Positions 18,190 through 27,645 of a stretch of 54,544 bases of DNA are shown here, one piece after another. The DNA comes from Phycisphaerae bacterium (GTDB taxonomy: Bacteria > Planctomycetota > Phycisphaerae > Phycisphaerales > SM1A02): positions 1 through 54,544 of the forward strand of contig JAEUIT010000045.1 of assembly GCA_016795035.1 (NCBI GenBank). The letters are read 5' to 3'. A program made the position numbers and the translations under genes. Numbering within the stretch: the stretch's first letter is position 1; each line of letters opens with the position of its first letter. The notes under the pieces were generated by a model. That model had not been told where the DNA came from, searched no databases, and worked only from the letters and a program-made list of their open reading frames with translations.

Positions 18190-18230
18190 CGCGGCGTCTT
18201 CGCGTGGCGATCTCGAGACGCGAGGCGTCA
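18187..18230. terminator. Two-part hairpin between convergent genes, spanning both stop codons
   Basis: TGACGC (18187-18192) pairs with GCGTCA (18225-18230). An inner CGCGT/ACGCG stem closes the middle. The outer arms are the two opposed TGA stop codons plus three bases. No U-tract is present, so termination would be non-canonical or Rho-assisted. Confidence 0.4.
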
Positions 18231-19010
18231 GTCGATGCGCTCGCCGTGCTTCTGGTGGCCGAGCGTGTTCTTCCCGTCGAGCGTGCGCCCGTCGTCCGAG
18301 AGCCGGCACGTGTCTTTCCACGCGCCGCCCTTGAGCGTGGTCTTGTCGGCGCCGCGGAAGACGAATGTGTCGCCGTCAGAGGTCCACGTGGCGTCCGCAT
18401 TCAGACGGCCGTCGTCGTAGAGAGTCCACTCCGCGACCTTTCCGGGGGCCCATCGATAACGGAACTTGGCGATGGCCTTCGGACTGAGGAACTCCTTCGC
18501 GCGCCCCTGCACCGTGCGCAGCGCGCCCTCGTTCTTCAGGCCCGCGATCGTGCGCTCCACCGAGTCGAACTTGGGTTTCGCGTCGTCCCGAGCGCGCCGC
18601 ACGGCAGCGACGTAGTCCATCGACGCCTTCCGCAGCGGCTTCGACAGCGGAACGAAGCCCTTTCCGAGGAAGGACGTCCGCTCGGCGGTGAGGCGATCGA
18701 TCTCCGCGAGCGTCTCCTCGTTGCGGCCCGATGCGCCGCCGAGCCCATCGCGGCGCTTCTCGATCTCCTTGTCGATCGTGGCGACGAGCTCCGCTTTCTC
18801 CTTCTCGATCGCCGCCGACAGGTCGTCGCTCGCCGTCTTGAAGCGCGCCATCGCGATCTCGAGCGGCGTCTTCTCCTTCGCGGGCTGCGCCGGCGTGTCG
18901 TCGCCGCGAGGCGCGAGCGGTGATGGCGCCGCGCCCGCGAGCGCCGGCGTGAGCGCGGCGATCCAAACGACGGCACATCGAGCGAGAAGCGTGCGTTGGC
19001 CCGAGTTCAT
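18228..19010 (-). CDS. Secreted protein, coiled coil plus lipocalin-like C-terminal domain
   Basis: The 260-residue protein has a signal peptide (about 1-28). A charged coiled-coil region follows at about 45-150 (SAAIEKEKAELVATIDKEIEKR). The C-terminal domain (about 170-260) has Trp-rich strands typical of small beta-barrel lipocalin-like folds (FRYRWAPGKVAEWTLYDDGR, WTSDGDTFVFRG, GAWKDTCRLSDDGR). Function is unknown. The start at 19010 is supported by GGAGG 4 nt upstream on the minus strand; the longer frame through the GC-rich leader is rejected. Confidence 0.75.
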   Translation of the reverse strand: MNSGQRTLLARCAVVWIAALTPALAGAAPSPLAPRGDDTPAQPAKEKTPLEIAMARFKTASDDLSAAIEKEKAELVATIDKEIEKRRDGLGGASGRNEETLAEIDRLTAERTSFLGKGFVPLSKPLRKASMDYVAAVRRARDDAKPKFDSVERTIAGLKNEGALRTVQGRAKEFLSPKAIAKFRYRWAPGKVAEWTLYDDGRLNADATWTSDGDTFVFRGADKTTLKGGAWKDTCRLSDDGRTLDGKNTLGHQKHGERID

Positions 19011-19418
19011 GGCGCCTCCGAACGTCGCCGCGCGCGGCGGCCGACGGCGAGATGCTACGTCGTTGCGGAGGACCTCACAATCGCCGCGAGCGCGCCAACG
19101 GCGCGCGAACGTCACGCGAAACCAACAACGCGGGCGCGCGAACGGCCGTAGCCGACTCGCGTGCCCGCGCACTGGTTCCTCTCTGCCCCTTCTCCCTTGT
19201 CCCTCTCCGCCCACGTGCATTCCGTGGCGCGCCGAGGCGATCTCTCAGCGCCGCGACAATTCTTTTCGCACGCCGCGTTCGCGCGAGGAACCACGCAACC
19301 TCTACGAGATCGACACGCGCCGATCGCATCGCTGTCGCGAGACCGCTTCGGCGGCCCGCGCGTCGCACGGTGCGAGGCGCGAGCGCCGCGGGACGGCCGC
19401 AACGGAAAGGGATTGCAC
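19011..19418. other. Intergenic region, 408 bp, divergent promoters; no gene seen
   Basis: It separates divergent genes. A perfect 7-bp hairpin GCGCGCC-aac-GGCGCGC lies at 19090-19106. The right half serves as an unusually long leader for the gene at 19419. I could not support any ORF here: frames running through it lack a Shine-Dalgarno and have aberrant composition. No tRNA or riboswitch is visible. Confidence 0.5.
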
Positions 19419-20366
19419 ATGAAGACGCGCACGTCATCGATCGTTCGTCACGACGCCGGCCGCACCTGGTCGTTCCGCGCCACGTCGCTCATCGCCGCGG
19501 CCGCGCTCCTCGGCGCGCCGAGCCTCGCGCTCGCGTCGAACGAGTGCGCGGGCGACCTCACCGGCGACGGCCACGTCGATTCGATCGACCTCGGCATCCT
19601 CCTCGGCGAGTGGGGCGCGCCTGCAACGCCGAGTTCGAGCGCGGATCTCGACCAGAGCGGCACGGTCGACGCATCGGACCTCGGCGCCATGCTCGGCGGC
19701 TGGGGCCTCTGCTGCCCCGGCGAGACGATCTCCTACGCGGGGCCGCTCACCTTCTTCGCCGACGGCCTCGCGCTTGCGGTCGACGCCCACGGAACGCTCC
19801 ACCGCTCGCCCGACGGCGCCGACTTCGTCACGACCGACGGGCCGATCCTCATGGCGGCCGACGGCGTCGCGATCGGCGCCGTCTCGATGACCGACGCCAC
19901 GCTTCAGGTCACCGTGGCTGAAGGACGGCAGTCGACGACGTACGAGTTCCTCGCGACGCCCGACGACGCCGTGCTCCTCGTCGACGGCGCGGCGGCCTCG
20001 CTCGACCTCGCCGTCGATCTCGCCCGGCAGGAGATCGGCACCCCGGCTGCAACGTGGTCGTCGTCGACCTGCGCGATCGTCTCCCTGATGGCGATCGGCC
20101 AGCACGGCGGCTGGCAGTGCGCGATGAATGGCGACGGCGTCGCGGCAAGCGCCTCGTGCCTCAAGAAGATGAAGATCGCGTCGATCGCGATCGCCGTGAT
20201 CGGCCTCGCGGCATGCTTCACGATCTACGCCGCCTGCAACGCGGGGGCGGTGTCGCTCACCTTCGGCGGCGCGCTGATCCCCTGCTGGCTCCTCTACCAA
20301 CTCTGCAACGCGGGGATCATCGGCTCGTCCGCGGCGGTGTACGCGAAGTTGAAGCAGATGTGCTGA
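19419..20366 (+). CDS. Secreted dockerin-like protein with Cys-rich hydrophobic (halocin C8-like) C-terminal domain
   Basis: From the N-terminus: a signal peptide (about 1-40); two dockerin-like Asp loops directly after it (43-99, DLTGDGHVDSIDLGILLGEWG and DLDQSGTVDASDLGAMLGGWG); a beta-rich middle (about 105-205); and a C-terminal domain with eight Cys (218, 234, 247, 266, 273, 289, 296, 315). The C-terminal domain includes two strongly hydrophobic segments (253-270, 277-293) and the motif CNAG twice. Size, Cys content and hydrophobicity recall halocin C8-like bacteriocin domains; this is a resemblance, not proven homology. The dockerin-like pair usually sits at the C-terminus in this genome, so its N-terminal place is odd. 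Start: AAAGGGA 7 nt before the ATG. Confidence 0.8.
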   Translation: MKTRTSSIVRHDAGRTWSFRATSLIAAAALLGAPSLALASNECAGDLTGDGHVDSIDLGILLGEWGAPATPSSSADLDQSGTVDASDLGAMLGGWGLCCPGETISYAGPLTFFADGLALAVDAHGTLHRSPDGADFVTTDGPILMAADGVAIGAVSMTDATLQVTVAEGRQSTTYEFLATPDDAVLLVDGAAASLDLAVDLARQEIGTPAATWSSSTCAIVSLMAIGQHGGWQCAMNGDGVAASASCLKKMKIASIAIAVIGLAACFTIYAACNAGAVSLTFGGALIPCWLLYQLCNAGIIGSSAAVYAKLKQMC

Positions 20367-20406
20367 ATCGCCAGCGGCTGCGAGGCAGGTTGGGCAGCCG
20401 CCTCCT

Positions 20407-20591
20407 CTGTCTCCGTCTCTTTCTCTCCGCGGGCTGCCTTCTCAACACGCGCCTCGTGTCTCCGTGATCACAGGTCGCTCGTTCCTTGGCGCGAGTCTCG
20501 GCGGGTGACGAGAGACGAGTGAAGCGAGAGGAGTGACGACAGTGACAGGAGGACCGTGGAGAGAAGAGAGCCGAGACGGAGACGGAGACAG
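20407..20591. repeat. Inverted repeat with hexamer-built arms
   Basis: CTGTCTCCGTCTC (20407-20419) is perfectly complementary to 20579-20591. The arms extend as degenerate GTCTCC/GGAGAC hexamers, with about 159 bp between the core arms. It fills most of the gap between convergent genes ending at 20366 and 20617. It is similar in design to the heptamer elements but with a different unit. Confidence 0.6.
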
Positions 20592-20616
20592 ATGAACGCC
20601 GTCCGTGCGGCAGGGC

Positions 20617-21792
<1,176 letters not shown>

Positions 21793-21906
21793 TGGTGGAG
21801 AGGTCGAGGTGCAGTGCGAGCCGCGGCGGCCTCGACGGGGCGCTGCCAGCGGGAGCGAGTTCCGCATGGTAGAGAAGTCGGCGTCGCGGCAAAAGGAGAA
21901 GGCAGA

Positions 21907-22016
21907 GGAGTCAGGATTGAGGAGTCAGGAGTCAGGGGAAAGCCCTTCGAATCCCGTGACCTTCGGAGTGCCGTTTCCACTGACTCCGGACTCCTGACTC
22001 CTGACTCCCCACTCCC
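21907..22016. repeat. Heptamer-armed inverted repeat, element A
   Basis: The left arm (21907-21938) has GGAGTCA/GGATTGA/GGAGTCA/GGAGTCA. The right arm (21979-22016) has TGACTCC/GGACTCC/TGACTCC/TGACTCC. A 40-bp unrelated spacer lies between. It sits between the divergent citrate synthase and rhomboid genes, so it is not simply a terminator. Confidence 0.85.
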
Positions 22017-22052
22017 CGGCGCCGGCTTTCCCGCCTCCCCGCCCCCCCTCCT

Positions 22053-22058
22053 TACACT
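22053..22058 (+). promoter_or_regulatory. Putative -10 (TACACT) of the rhomboid-trpF operon
   Basis: It lies 8 nt before the ATG at 22067 in a pyrimidine-rich tract; no Shine-Dalgarno is present. Confidence 0.45.
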
Positions 22059-22066
22059 CCGCCGCC

Positions 22067-23296
22067 ATGATGTTTCCGATCGGGACCGACCGCGACGGCG
22101 GCCGCCCCGCCCTAGCGACCGTACTCCTGATCCTCGTGACGATCGTGGCGTATGGCCTCATGCAGATGGACGTCGGGGCCCGATTCGTCCCGCGTGACAG
22201 CGGCGTGGGTCCGATCGACGCCTTCCTGTCGATGTTCGCGCTCTCGCCCCGCAATTTCCGCTGGTGGAACCTCTTCAGCTACCAGTTCGTCCATGATCCG
22301 ACCGGCATCGGTCACCTCGGGATGAACATGCTCGGGCTTTGGACCTTCGGGAAGCCGGTCGAAAGCCATCTCGGCTTCTGGAAGTTCCTGATCCTCTACC
22401 TCACGCTCGGTGCGATCGCGGGCGCGGCGCACTGCGCCCTGTCGCCGGCGCCGGTCCTCGGCGCGTCCGGCTCGGTCATGGGAATTCTCGGGCTCTTCGT
22501 GACCTTCTTCCCGCGGAGTACGACCCAGTTCGTCGTCGTCTTCTTGGGGATCAGCACGATGGCGATCCAGAGCCTCTGGGTCGCGGGGTTCTACGTCGTC
22601 GTCGACCTCCTCCTCCAACTCCTCACGTGGTCGGGCATGGCGGACTCGCGCGTGAGTAACGCCGCCCACCTTGCGGGCATGGGGAGCGGCGTCGGCCTCG
22701 GCCTCCTCATGCTCAAGGTTGGCATCGTGCCGCGCGGCGAATGGGATCTCCTCTACTCGCTGAAGCAGTGGCGAAAGCGCCGTCAGATCCGCGCCGCGCT
22801 CCGACACACCGGCCCGACCGCGAAGCGCGACCCGACCTCGAAGGCGCCGGACGTCCTGACCGACGAGGTCGCGCAGCTGCGCGCGACGATCCAGGCGGCG
22901 CTCAAGTCGCCGAACCCCGCGTCGGCGATCGACGGCTACCGACGGCTTCTGTCGCGCTCGCCGGGCGCCGCGCTTCCGGCCGACGCCCAGCTCGAGCTCG
23001 CGAACCGCGTGCTCGCGTCCGGCGACAGCGGGCTTGCCGCCGAGGCATACGAGGCGTTCCTCGCCACCTACCCGGCCGACACCCGCACGACCGAAATCTC
23101 GCTCCTCCTCTCGGTCGTCCTCGTGCGAAGGCTCGGCAAGGCGGACCAAGGCCGACGCGTGCTCCTGCCGCTTCGGGATCGCTATCTGACGGCGGACCAG
23201 AAGGAGCTTGTGACGCAACTGATCGACGAGTGCGGCGGCGCCCGCGAGGGAATGCCGGGCGACGGCGGCCGCGGCAACGCGGAGTCGCGCCGGTGA
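22067..23296 (+). CDS. Rhomboid-family intramembrane serine protease with soluble C-terminal tail
   Basis: The 409-residue protein has six or so membrane helices in its first 225 residues. The catalytic dyad is visible: Ser134 in GASG and His201 in NAAHLAGMGSG. The loop motif FSYQFVHDP and the conserved N87 (HLGMNMLGLW) also fit the family. A hydrophilic tail of about 180 residues (TPR-like, SPGAALPADAQLELANRVL) follows and may bind partners. Substrates are unknown. It overlaps trpF by 4 nt (GTGA), so translation of trpF is probably coupled to it. Heptamer element A lies just upstream. Confidence 0.92.
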   Translation: MMFPIGTDRDGGRPALATVLLILVTIVAYGLMQMDVGARFVPRDSGVGPIDAFLSMFALSPRNFRWWNLFSYQFVHDPTGIGHLGMNMLGLWTFGKPVESHLGFWKFLILYLTLGAIAGAAHCALSPAPVLGASGSVMGILGLFVTFFPRSTTQFVVVFLGISTMAIQSLWVAGFYVVVDLLLQLLTWSGMADSRVSNAAHLAGMGSGVGLGLLMLKVGIVPRGEWDLLYSLKQWRKRRQIRAALRHTGPTAKRDPTSKAPDVLTDEVAQLRATIQAALKSPNPASAIDGYRRLLSRSPGAALPADAQLELANRVLASGDSGLAAEAYEAFLATYPADTRTTEISLLLSVVLVRRLGKADQGRRVLLPLRDRYLTADQKELVTQLIDECGGAREGMPGDGGRGNAESRR

Positions 23297-23919
23297 CGCC
23301 GCGGCGCACGCGCGTCAAGATCTGCGGCCTCTCGACCGACGCCGACGTCGTTGCAGCTGCGGAGGCGGGCGCCGACCTCGTCGGCTTCGTGCTGTGGCAA
23401 GGGAGCCCGCGTCACGTGACGCTCGAGCGCGCCCGCGCGCTTGCCGCCCTCGCGGCGCGGCACTCGCTCGAGTCGGTCGCGCTCGTCGTCGACGCCGAGC
23501 CCGCATTCCTCGCGGCGCTCGGCGACTTCGATCGCGTGCAATGTCACGGCCACGAGAGCTGCAACGCGGTGTCACGCGCGCCGAAGCCGGTCCTGCGCGG
23601 ATTCCCCTTCTCGCCCGAGGCCTTTGCGACGTGGGCGGCGTGCCCGTCCGTCGACGCGCTCCTCGTCGACGGGCCGCGCGGCGGCAGCGGCGAGGCGTTC
23701 GACCACGCGCCGCTCGTGCCGCTCGTCGCCGCGAGCCCGAAGAAGGTCTTCCTCGCCGGCGGCCTCACGCCCGAAACGGTCGGCGCGGCGATCGCGCGGG
23801 TGCGGCCGTACGGCGTCGACGTCTCGAGCGGCGTCGAGCGGACGCGCGGCGTGAAGGACCCGGAGCGGATGGCGGCGTTCTGCGCCGCCGTGCGCATGGC
23901 CGACGCGCTCAGCGCTTGA
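23293..23919 (+). CDS. trpF: Phosphoribosylanthranilate isomerase
   Basis: It catalyses the Amadori rearrangement of N-(5'-phosphoribosyl)anthranilate to CdRP, the third step of tryptophan synthesis. The 208-residue TIM barrel shows the family marks: KICGLSTDADV near the N-terminus (Cys catalytic), FDRVQCHGHE, DALLVDGPRGGSG and the C-terminal phosphate-binding DVSSGVERTRGVKDPERM. The start is GTG at 23293, overlapping the rhomboid stop as GTGA. No other trp gene lies in the window. The 3' end overlaps the convergent DUF4097 gene by 11 nt. Confidence 0.93.
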   Translation: MTPRRTRVKICGLSTDADVVAAAEAGADLVGFVLWQGSPRHVTLERARALAALAARHSLESVALVVDAEPAFLAALGDFDRVQCHGHESCNAVSRAPKPVLRGFPFSPEAFATWAACPSVDALLVDGPRGGSGEAFDHAPLVPLVAASPKKVFLAGGLTPETVGAAIARVRPYGVDVSSGVERTRGVKDPERMAAFCAAVRMADALSA

Positions 23920-24871
23920 GCGTGACGTCGCCCGAGGCCGTCGAGATCTCGACCGTCGCGTTCGCGCCCTTGAGCGTCGCGTTGCGGCGCGCGACGTCGG
24001 CGGCCATGCCGGGCGCGAGCGAGATGCTTCCGCTCGCGGTCGAGATGGTGCCGCCGGGATTGACGTCCGCGGGGACGACGAAGGTCACGTCACCCGACGC
24101 CGTGCTCGCCTTGAGGCGGGTCCCGGGGTTCAGGAACGCCGCGTTCGGCAGGAACGCGACGAAGAGGTCGCCCGACGCGGCGCTGCCGGTGAAGTCGCCG
24201 GTCACGCCTTCGATGTGGATGTCGCCCGAGGCGCTCTCGGCGCGGGTCGTGCTGGCGCCGCCCGCGAACTGGAGGTCGCCGCTCGCCGCGGCCCAGTTCA
24301 GCGTCGTCACCGGACGGAGCGTCTTGATCGTGGCGTCGCCGCTTGCGGTGCGCACCGTCAGGCTCCCGAGACCGATGTCGCGGAGGCTCATGTCGCCCGA
24401 CGCCGAGGCGAACGTGGCGTTGATCGCGCCGAAGTCGCCCTTCGCCGTCACGTCGCCCGAGGCCGTCGACACGCTCACCGGCACATTCGCCGGCACGTTC
24501 ACGACGATCTTTCCGCGGCCCGAGTACGAGCCCTTGAACGACCAGTTCTGCCCCTCTTCGCCTTGCCGGACTATGAGCTTGTCGCCGTCGCGCTTCACGA
24601 AGACGTTCACGAACTCGATCTCGCGCTCGGCGGTCTCGTTGCCGCCCGACGTCTCGAGGAAGACGCTCGCGTCGATCGCGACTTCGTTCGTCGTCGCGAC
24701 GCCGAGCGTCACGTCGCAGAAGCGCGAGGAGATCTCAAGCGACGCCGGGGCGGGTTCGGTCGTGACGAGATGCCGTTCGGCCTTGCCGTCGAGGACGCCG
24801 CAGGCGGCGAGCATGAGGGCGGGCGCGAGGAACGCGGCGAGGGCGAACGAGCGGAGCGTGGACGTGGTCAT
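23909..24871 (-). CDS. DUF4097-type beta-repeat lipoprotein
   Basis: The 320-residue protein has a lipobox (ALMLAAC, Cys near residue 24). A long series of beta-helix turns follows, each carrying the ASGD signature (STASGDVTAKG, SASGDMSLRD, TASGDATIKT, AASGDLQFAG, SASGDIHIEG, AASGDLFVAF). This is the DUF4097 pattern, a putative adhesin-like solenoid. Its role is unknown; membrane anchoring on the outside is inferred. The start at 24871 puts the hydrophobic signal at the N-terminus; the longer frame adds 19 residues without purpose. Confidence 0.85.
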   Translation of the reverse strand: MTTSTLRSFALAAFLAPALMLAACGVLDGKAERHLVTTEPAPASLEISSRFCDVTLGVATTNEVAIDASVFLETSGGNETAEREIEFVNVFVKRDGDKLIVRQGEEGQNWSFKGSYSGRGKIVVNVPANVPVSVSTASGDVTAKGDFGAINATFASASGDMSLRDIGLGSLTVRTASGDATIKTLRPVTTLNWAAASGDLQFAGGASTTRAESASGDIHIEGVTGDFTGSAASGDLFVAFLPNAAFLNPGTRLKASTASGDVTFVVPADVNPGGTISTASGSISLAPGMAADVARRNATLKGANATVEISTASGDVTLKR

Positions 24872-24929
24872 GGGCGGGATCTCGAACGGGGTCAACGGAG
24901 CTTGGGAAACGGGCCGCGGACGTTTCAAC

Positions 24930-26105
24930 CTAGGTCTGGGAGGCGGCGAGGGCCGTCACGGCCAACCCGCACTCCGGGCACCGTTCGGTCGCGGCGCCGG
25001 CGAAGAGCTGTCCGCAGCCGGCGCAGCGCGGCTCCTCGACCTTGAGTTCGAACCGAAGGCCGCAGGTCGGGCAGGCCGAGGCGCCGAGCGGATGGGCATG
25101 CGAGCGGCGGCAGCGCGGGCAGATGATCGTGACCTCGCGAAGCGCTTCGCTGCCCGTCGAGAATTCCGGCACCGCGGCCCAACGCACGAGGGCGGCGACC
25201 GCGAGTCCGCTCGCGAGGAGCATGATGAGCGACGCGACGAACGGCATCGTCCACGCGTCCTCGTCCACTTCCGTCATAAGCGCCAAGGTGATCGCCGCGC
25301 ACGCCGCCGACCCGGCGACCGCCCACTGCGCGAGGACGCCGAATCCGGCCAGTCGCGGCACGAACGCCACGTTCGCGATGCCGATCGCGTAGCCGGCCGC
25401 GCCGAGAAGGACGGCGAGCCGGACGTAGACGTGCGCCGGACCGTACGCCCCCCGCGCCGGCCAGAGATAGATGCACCAGAGGACCGCGATGATCGCGGCG
25501 ATCGTCGCGAGCGAGGTCCCGACGAGCGGCCAGTGGCGCTGCCACCCTGTCGCGCGTCGGCGCGGAACGAGCCCGAGCGCCGCACCGCCGCCCCACAGGA
25601 GAACGGTGTACGCGATCGGACCGATCGGAAACGTCGATCGGTCGAAGGCATCGATGCCGCCATAGCCGTAGGCCTGGATGGCGAGGAGAAGCATGGCGAC
25701 CAGGCCGCCAGCGACCGCCGTCACGCCGGCGGCGCGATGTCGAACGAGTTCGCGGGCACCGACCACGACGAAGGGCGACGCGCTCGCGAGGTAGACGAGA
25801 AAACTCAGCGTCGGCATCGCGTTGGTGCCCGGACTGAGATAGTCGATCCAGATCGCGAGAATCGCGAGGCAGAGCGCGAGCGCCATGATCGCGATGCCGG
25901 CGAGTCCGCCCCAGCGCTTCTCGGGGTGCGTCGCCCACAGGCCGAACGGAATGCAGCCGCCGGCGGTGATCGTCGCGAAGAGCGCGGTGAACGTGAGCCG
26001 CGACGTCGCGCCGCCCCAGGGCATGACGACGAGCGACAACGCGCACAGCGCGGTCACGCCGAGGCACGCGAGGGTCAGTCGAAGGATCAGCCGGCGCGAG
26101 TCCAC
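24930..26105 (-). CDS. Polytopic membrane protein with C-terminal zinc ribbons
   Basis: The 391-residue protein has about nine hydrophobic helices between residues 8 and 330. A cytosolic-looking tail holds four CxxC knuckles: CPRC (HAHPLG follows), CPTC, CAGC and CPEC, forming two zinc ribbons. No transporter signature is visible. It belongs with three other zinc-ribbon membrane proteins in this window (14242, 36347, 51518). The GTG start at 26105 lies 8 nt after a TATCGT box. It follows the RdgC-like gene by 34 bp on the same strand and precedes the DUF4097 gene by 58 bp. Confidence 0.75.
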   Translation of the reverse strand: MDSRRLILRLTLACLGVTALCALSLVVMPWGGATSRLTFTALFATITAGGCIPFGLWATHPEKRWGGLAGIAIMALALCLAILAIWIDYLSPGTNAMPTLSFLVYLASASPFVVVGARELVRHRAAGVTAVAGGLVAMLLLAIQAYGYGGIDAFDRSTFPIGPIAYTVLLWGGGAALGLVPRRRATGWQRHWPLVGTSLATIAAIIAVLWCIYLWPARGAYGPAHVYVRLAVLLGAAGYAIGIANVAFVPRLAGFGVLAQWAVAGSAACAAITLALMTEVDEDAWTMPFVASLIMLLASGLAVAALVRWAAVPEFSTGSEALREVTIICPRCRRSHAHPLGASACPTCGLRFELKVEEPRCAGCGQLFAGAATERCPECGLAVTALAASQT

Positions 26106-26113
26106 GAGGCCGC

Positions 26114-26119
26114 ACGATA
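26114..26119 (-). promoter_or_regulatory. Putative -10 (TATCGT), leaderless GTG start
   Basis: Read on the minus strand, it is 8 nt before the GTG at 26105. Confidence 0.4.
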
Positions 26120-26139
26120 GCCGGGCAGCGCCCGACCCG

Positions 26140-27480
26140 TTAGGCGGTCGGCGTCGCGACTCGCTCGGCGGCCCGGGCGGGCTTCATCTCAGTCGACGCG
26201 TCGACGTGCGACCGACGGCGCCGATCGCGGTCGGCGATCCACGCGCGCAATTGCCCCGCCCGCGTCTCCCAGCTCTTGCCGAAGCGCTCCCGCAGAAAGG
26301 CGCGATAGAGAAGCGTGAGCATGCGGTCGAAGGTGAGAAGCGCGTCAATCCGCTCCTCGAGCATCTGCCGCGGCGAGAGGCGATTCTCCTGGTCGCCCTT
26401 CGGAAGGACGAGACCTGCAACGCTGAACTTGTCGCCGTGCAGCGTGCAGCGGAATTCCTGTCCGTGCGCCGCGAGGAGCAATCCCATCTTGCGGGGCCAC
26501 TTGCCCGACTGGAGCGCCTTCGTCGCCTCGATGAGTTTCGTCGGCGCGTCGCCTCGGAGCGCCTGCGCCCCGGTCACGCCCCAGGCGCACTCCATGTCGA
26601 GCGACTTCTCGATCGCAAGCGCGACGGTGATGTCGCCCGCCTCGACGACGCCCTCGTGCTCATCGTAGTGCCACCAGAGCCAGAGGAGGAAGAGGTTGCC
26701 GAGGAAGTCGTTGGGTTCGCCGCCGGCCTGCGCCCAGGGAACTTCGGGGCGGCCCTTCTTGCGGAACTCGGTCGCCGCGCCGCTGTTGCCCCCGCTGTGG
26801 ACGTCGTCGGCGTCCGACTCGGGACCTTCGGGGCGCTTGACGAGGGCGTCGGGCAGCGCGTCCTCGAGCGCGCTTGCGGTTCCGAGTTCGGACAGGATGT
26901 CGAGCGCGACGGTGCCGGCGCTGCGCCGCTCAAGACGCAGATCGAGCGCCGCGTCGAAGAGGCTCTTCAACTCCTGGAACTGCTTGTCGCTCGTCGACGG
27001 CGCGAGGAGCGCCCCCGACGGCAAGTCCCACAGGAAGGGCAGCATCGCGATGCGCCGATACTTGCCGTCGGCGAGATCGCGTCGGCAGCGGTCTTCGGCT
27101 TCCTCGCGCGCTTCCTTGCGGTCGGAGCGGCTCAAGCCGGGAAGTCCCTCGCGGCCGAGGTCCCGCTGCGCCTTCTTTCGGCTGTCTTCCGCCATCGTGC
27201 GGTACGCCCGCTTGATCTCGCTCGGCACCGCGGCGGTGTCCACCCGCATCGCCGCAAGGAGCGACGCGCCGAAGCCGCAGGCGTCGTAGGTGAACTCGCC
27301 ATCGAAGACGTGCCGGCCGGTGCAGAAGCCGCTCGCGATCTCCTTGGGCTCGCCGATGTCCGGGGCGAGAAGATGCTCGCGCAGTTTCGCGAAGAGGTCC
27401 TCGTCGGGGATCGCGTACGAGTCGCCGGAGGCCTGGACGAGATAGCGCGCGTAGCCAATGGAGCCGGAACGGAGGGGCAT
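26140..27480 (-). CDS. RdgC-like recombination-associated protein
   Basis: The 446-residue protein follows RdgC order. An N-terminal region contains paired segments VDTAAVPSEIKRAYRTM and a charged helix LSRSDRKEAREEAEDRC. A hydrophobic stretch RIAMLPFLWDLPSGALLAPSTSDKQFQELKSLF resembles the RdgC ring interface. It is longer than the roughly 300-residue enterobacterial RdgC because of an acidic/Gly insertion near 220-250. RdgC forms a DNA-encircling ring that restrains RecA. Assignment rests on overall pattern, not on a unique motif, so moderate confidence. It is divergent from the BlaI operon and may share its control region. Confidence 0.6.
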   Translation of the reverse strand: MPLRSGSIGYARYLVQASGDSYAIPDEDLFAKLREHLLAPDIGEPKEIASGFCTGRHVFDGEFTYDACGFGASLLAAMRVDTAAVPSEIKRAYRTMAEDSRKKAQRDLGREGLPGLSRSDRKEAREEAEDRCRRDLADGKYRRIAMLPFLWDLPSGALLAPSTSDKQFQELKSLFDAALDLRLERRSAGTVALDILSELGTASALEDALPDALVKRPEGPESDADDVHSGGNSGAATEFRKKGRPEVPWAQAGGEPNDFLGNLFLLWLWWHYDEHEGVVEAGDITVALAIEKSLDMECAWGVTGAQALRGDAPTKLIEATKALQSGKWPRKMGLLLAAHGQEFRCTLHGDKFSVAGLVLPKGDQENRLSPRQMLEERIDALLTFDRMLTLLYRAFLRERFGKSWETRAGQLRAWIADRDRRRRSHVDASTEMKPARAAERVATPTA

Positions 27481-27581
27481 CCCCGCATGCTCGCGGAGCG
27501 GGCGGCGCTGCGGCGGAAGGCGTCAGGTTGTCCACACGGCCCAACGAAATCTTCGGACCTTGGGCTTGCGTCTGCCACACT

Positions 27582-27610
27582 TGTAGCACATAGTGCCACA
27601 GTTGTAGCAC
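27582..27610. promoter_or_regulatory. BlaI-type operator before the blaI-blaR1 operon
   Basis: TGTAGCAC (27582-27589), ATA, GTGCCACA (27593-27600) form an 8-bp inverted repeat with one mismatch. A third half-site TGTAGCAC follows at 27603-27610. The TGTA/TACA core matches BlaI/MecI operator logic, and the site lies 36 nt before the regulator's ATG, so autoregulation is likely. It could also affect the divergent RdgC-like gene. Confidence 0.75.
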
Positions 27611-27645
27611 TTGCCGGTGTCCGTCCGTCTCCCCCCACGATTCCC

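Noticed and set aside
21940..21960. TTCGAATCCCG stretch as a tRNA T-arm
   Set aside because: No acceptor stem or anticodon arm can be drawn around it; it is the spacer of element A.
27582..27610. Repeated TGTAGCAC as a mobile-element end
   Set aside because: Two half-sites face each other around a 3-bp centre directly upstream of a BlaI gene, so an operator is the simpler reading.
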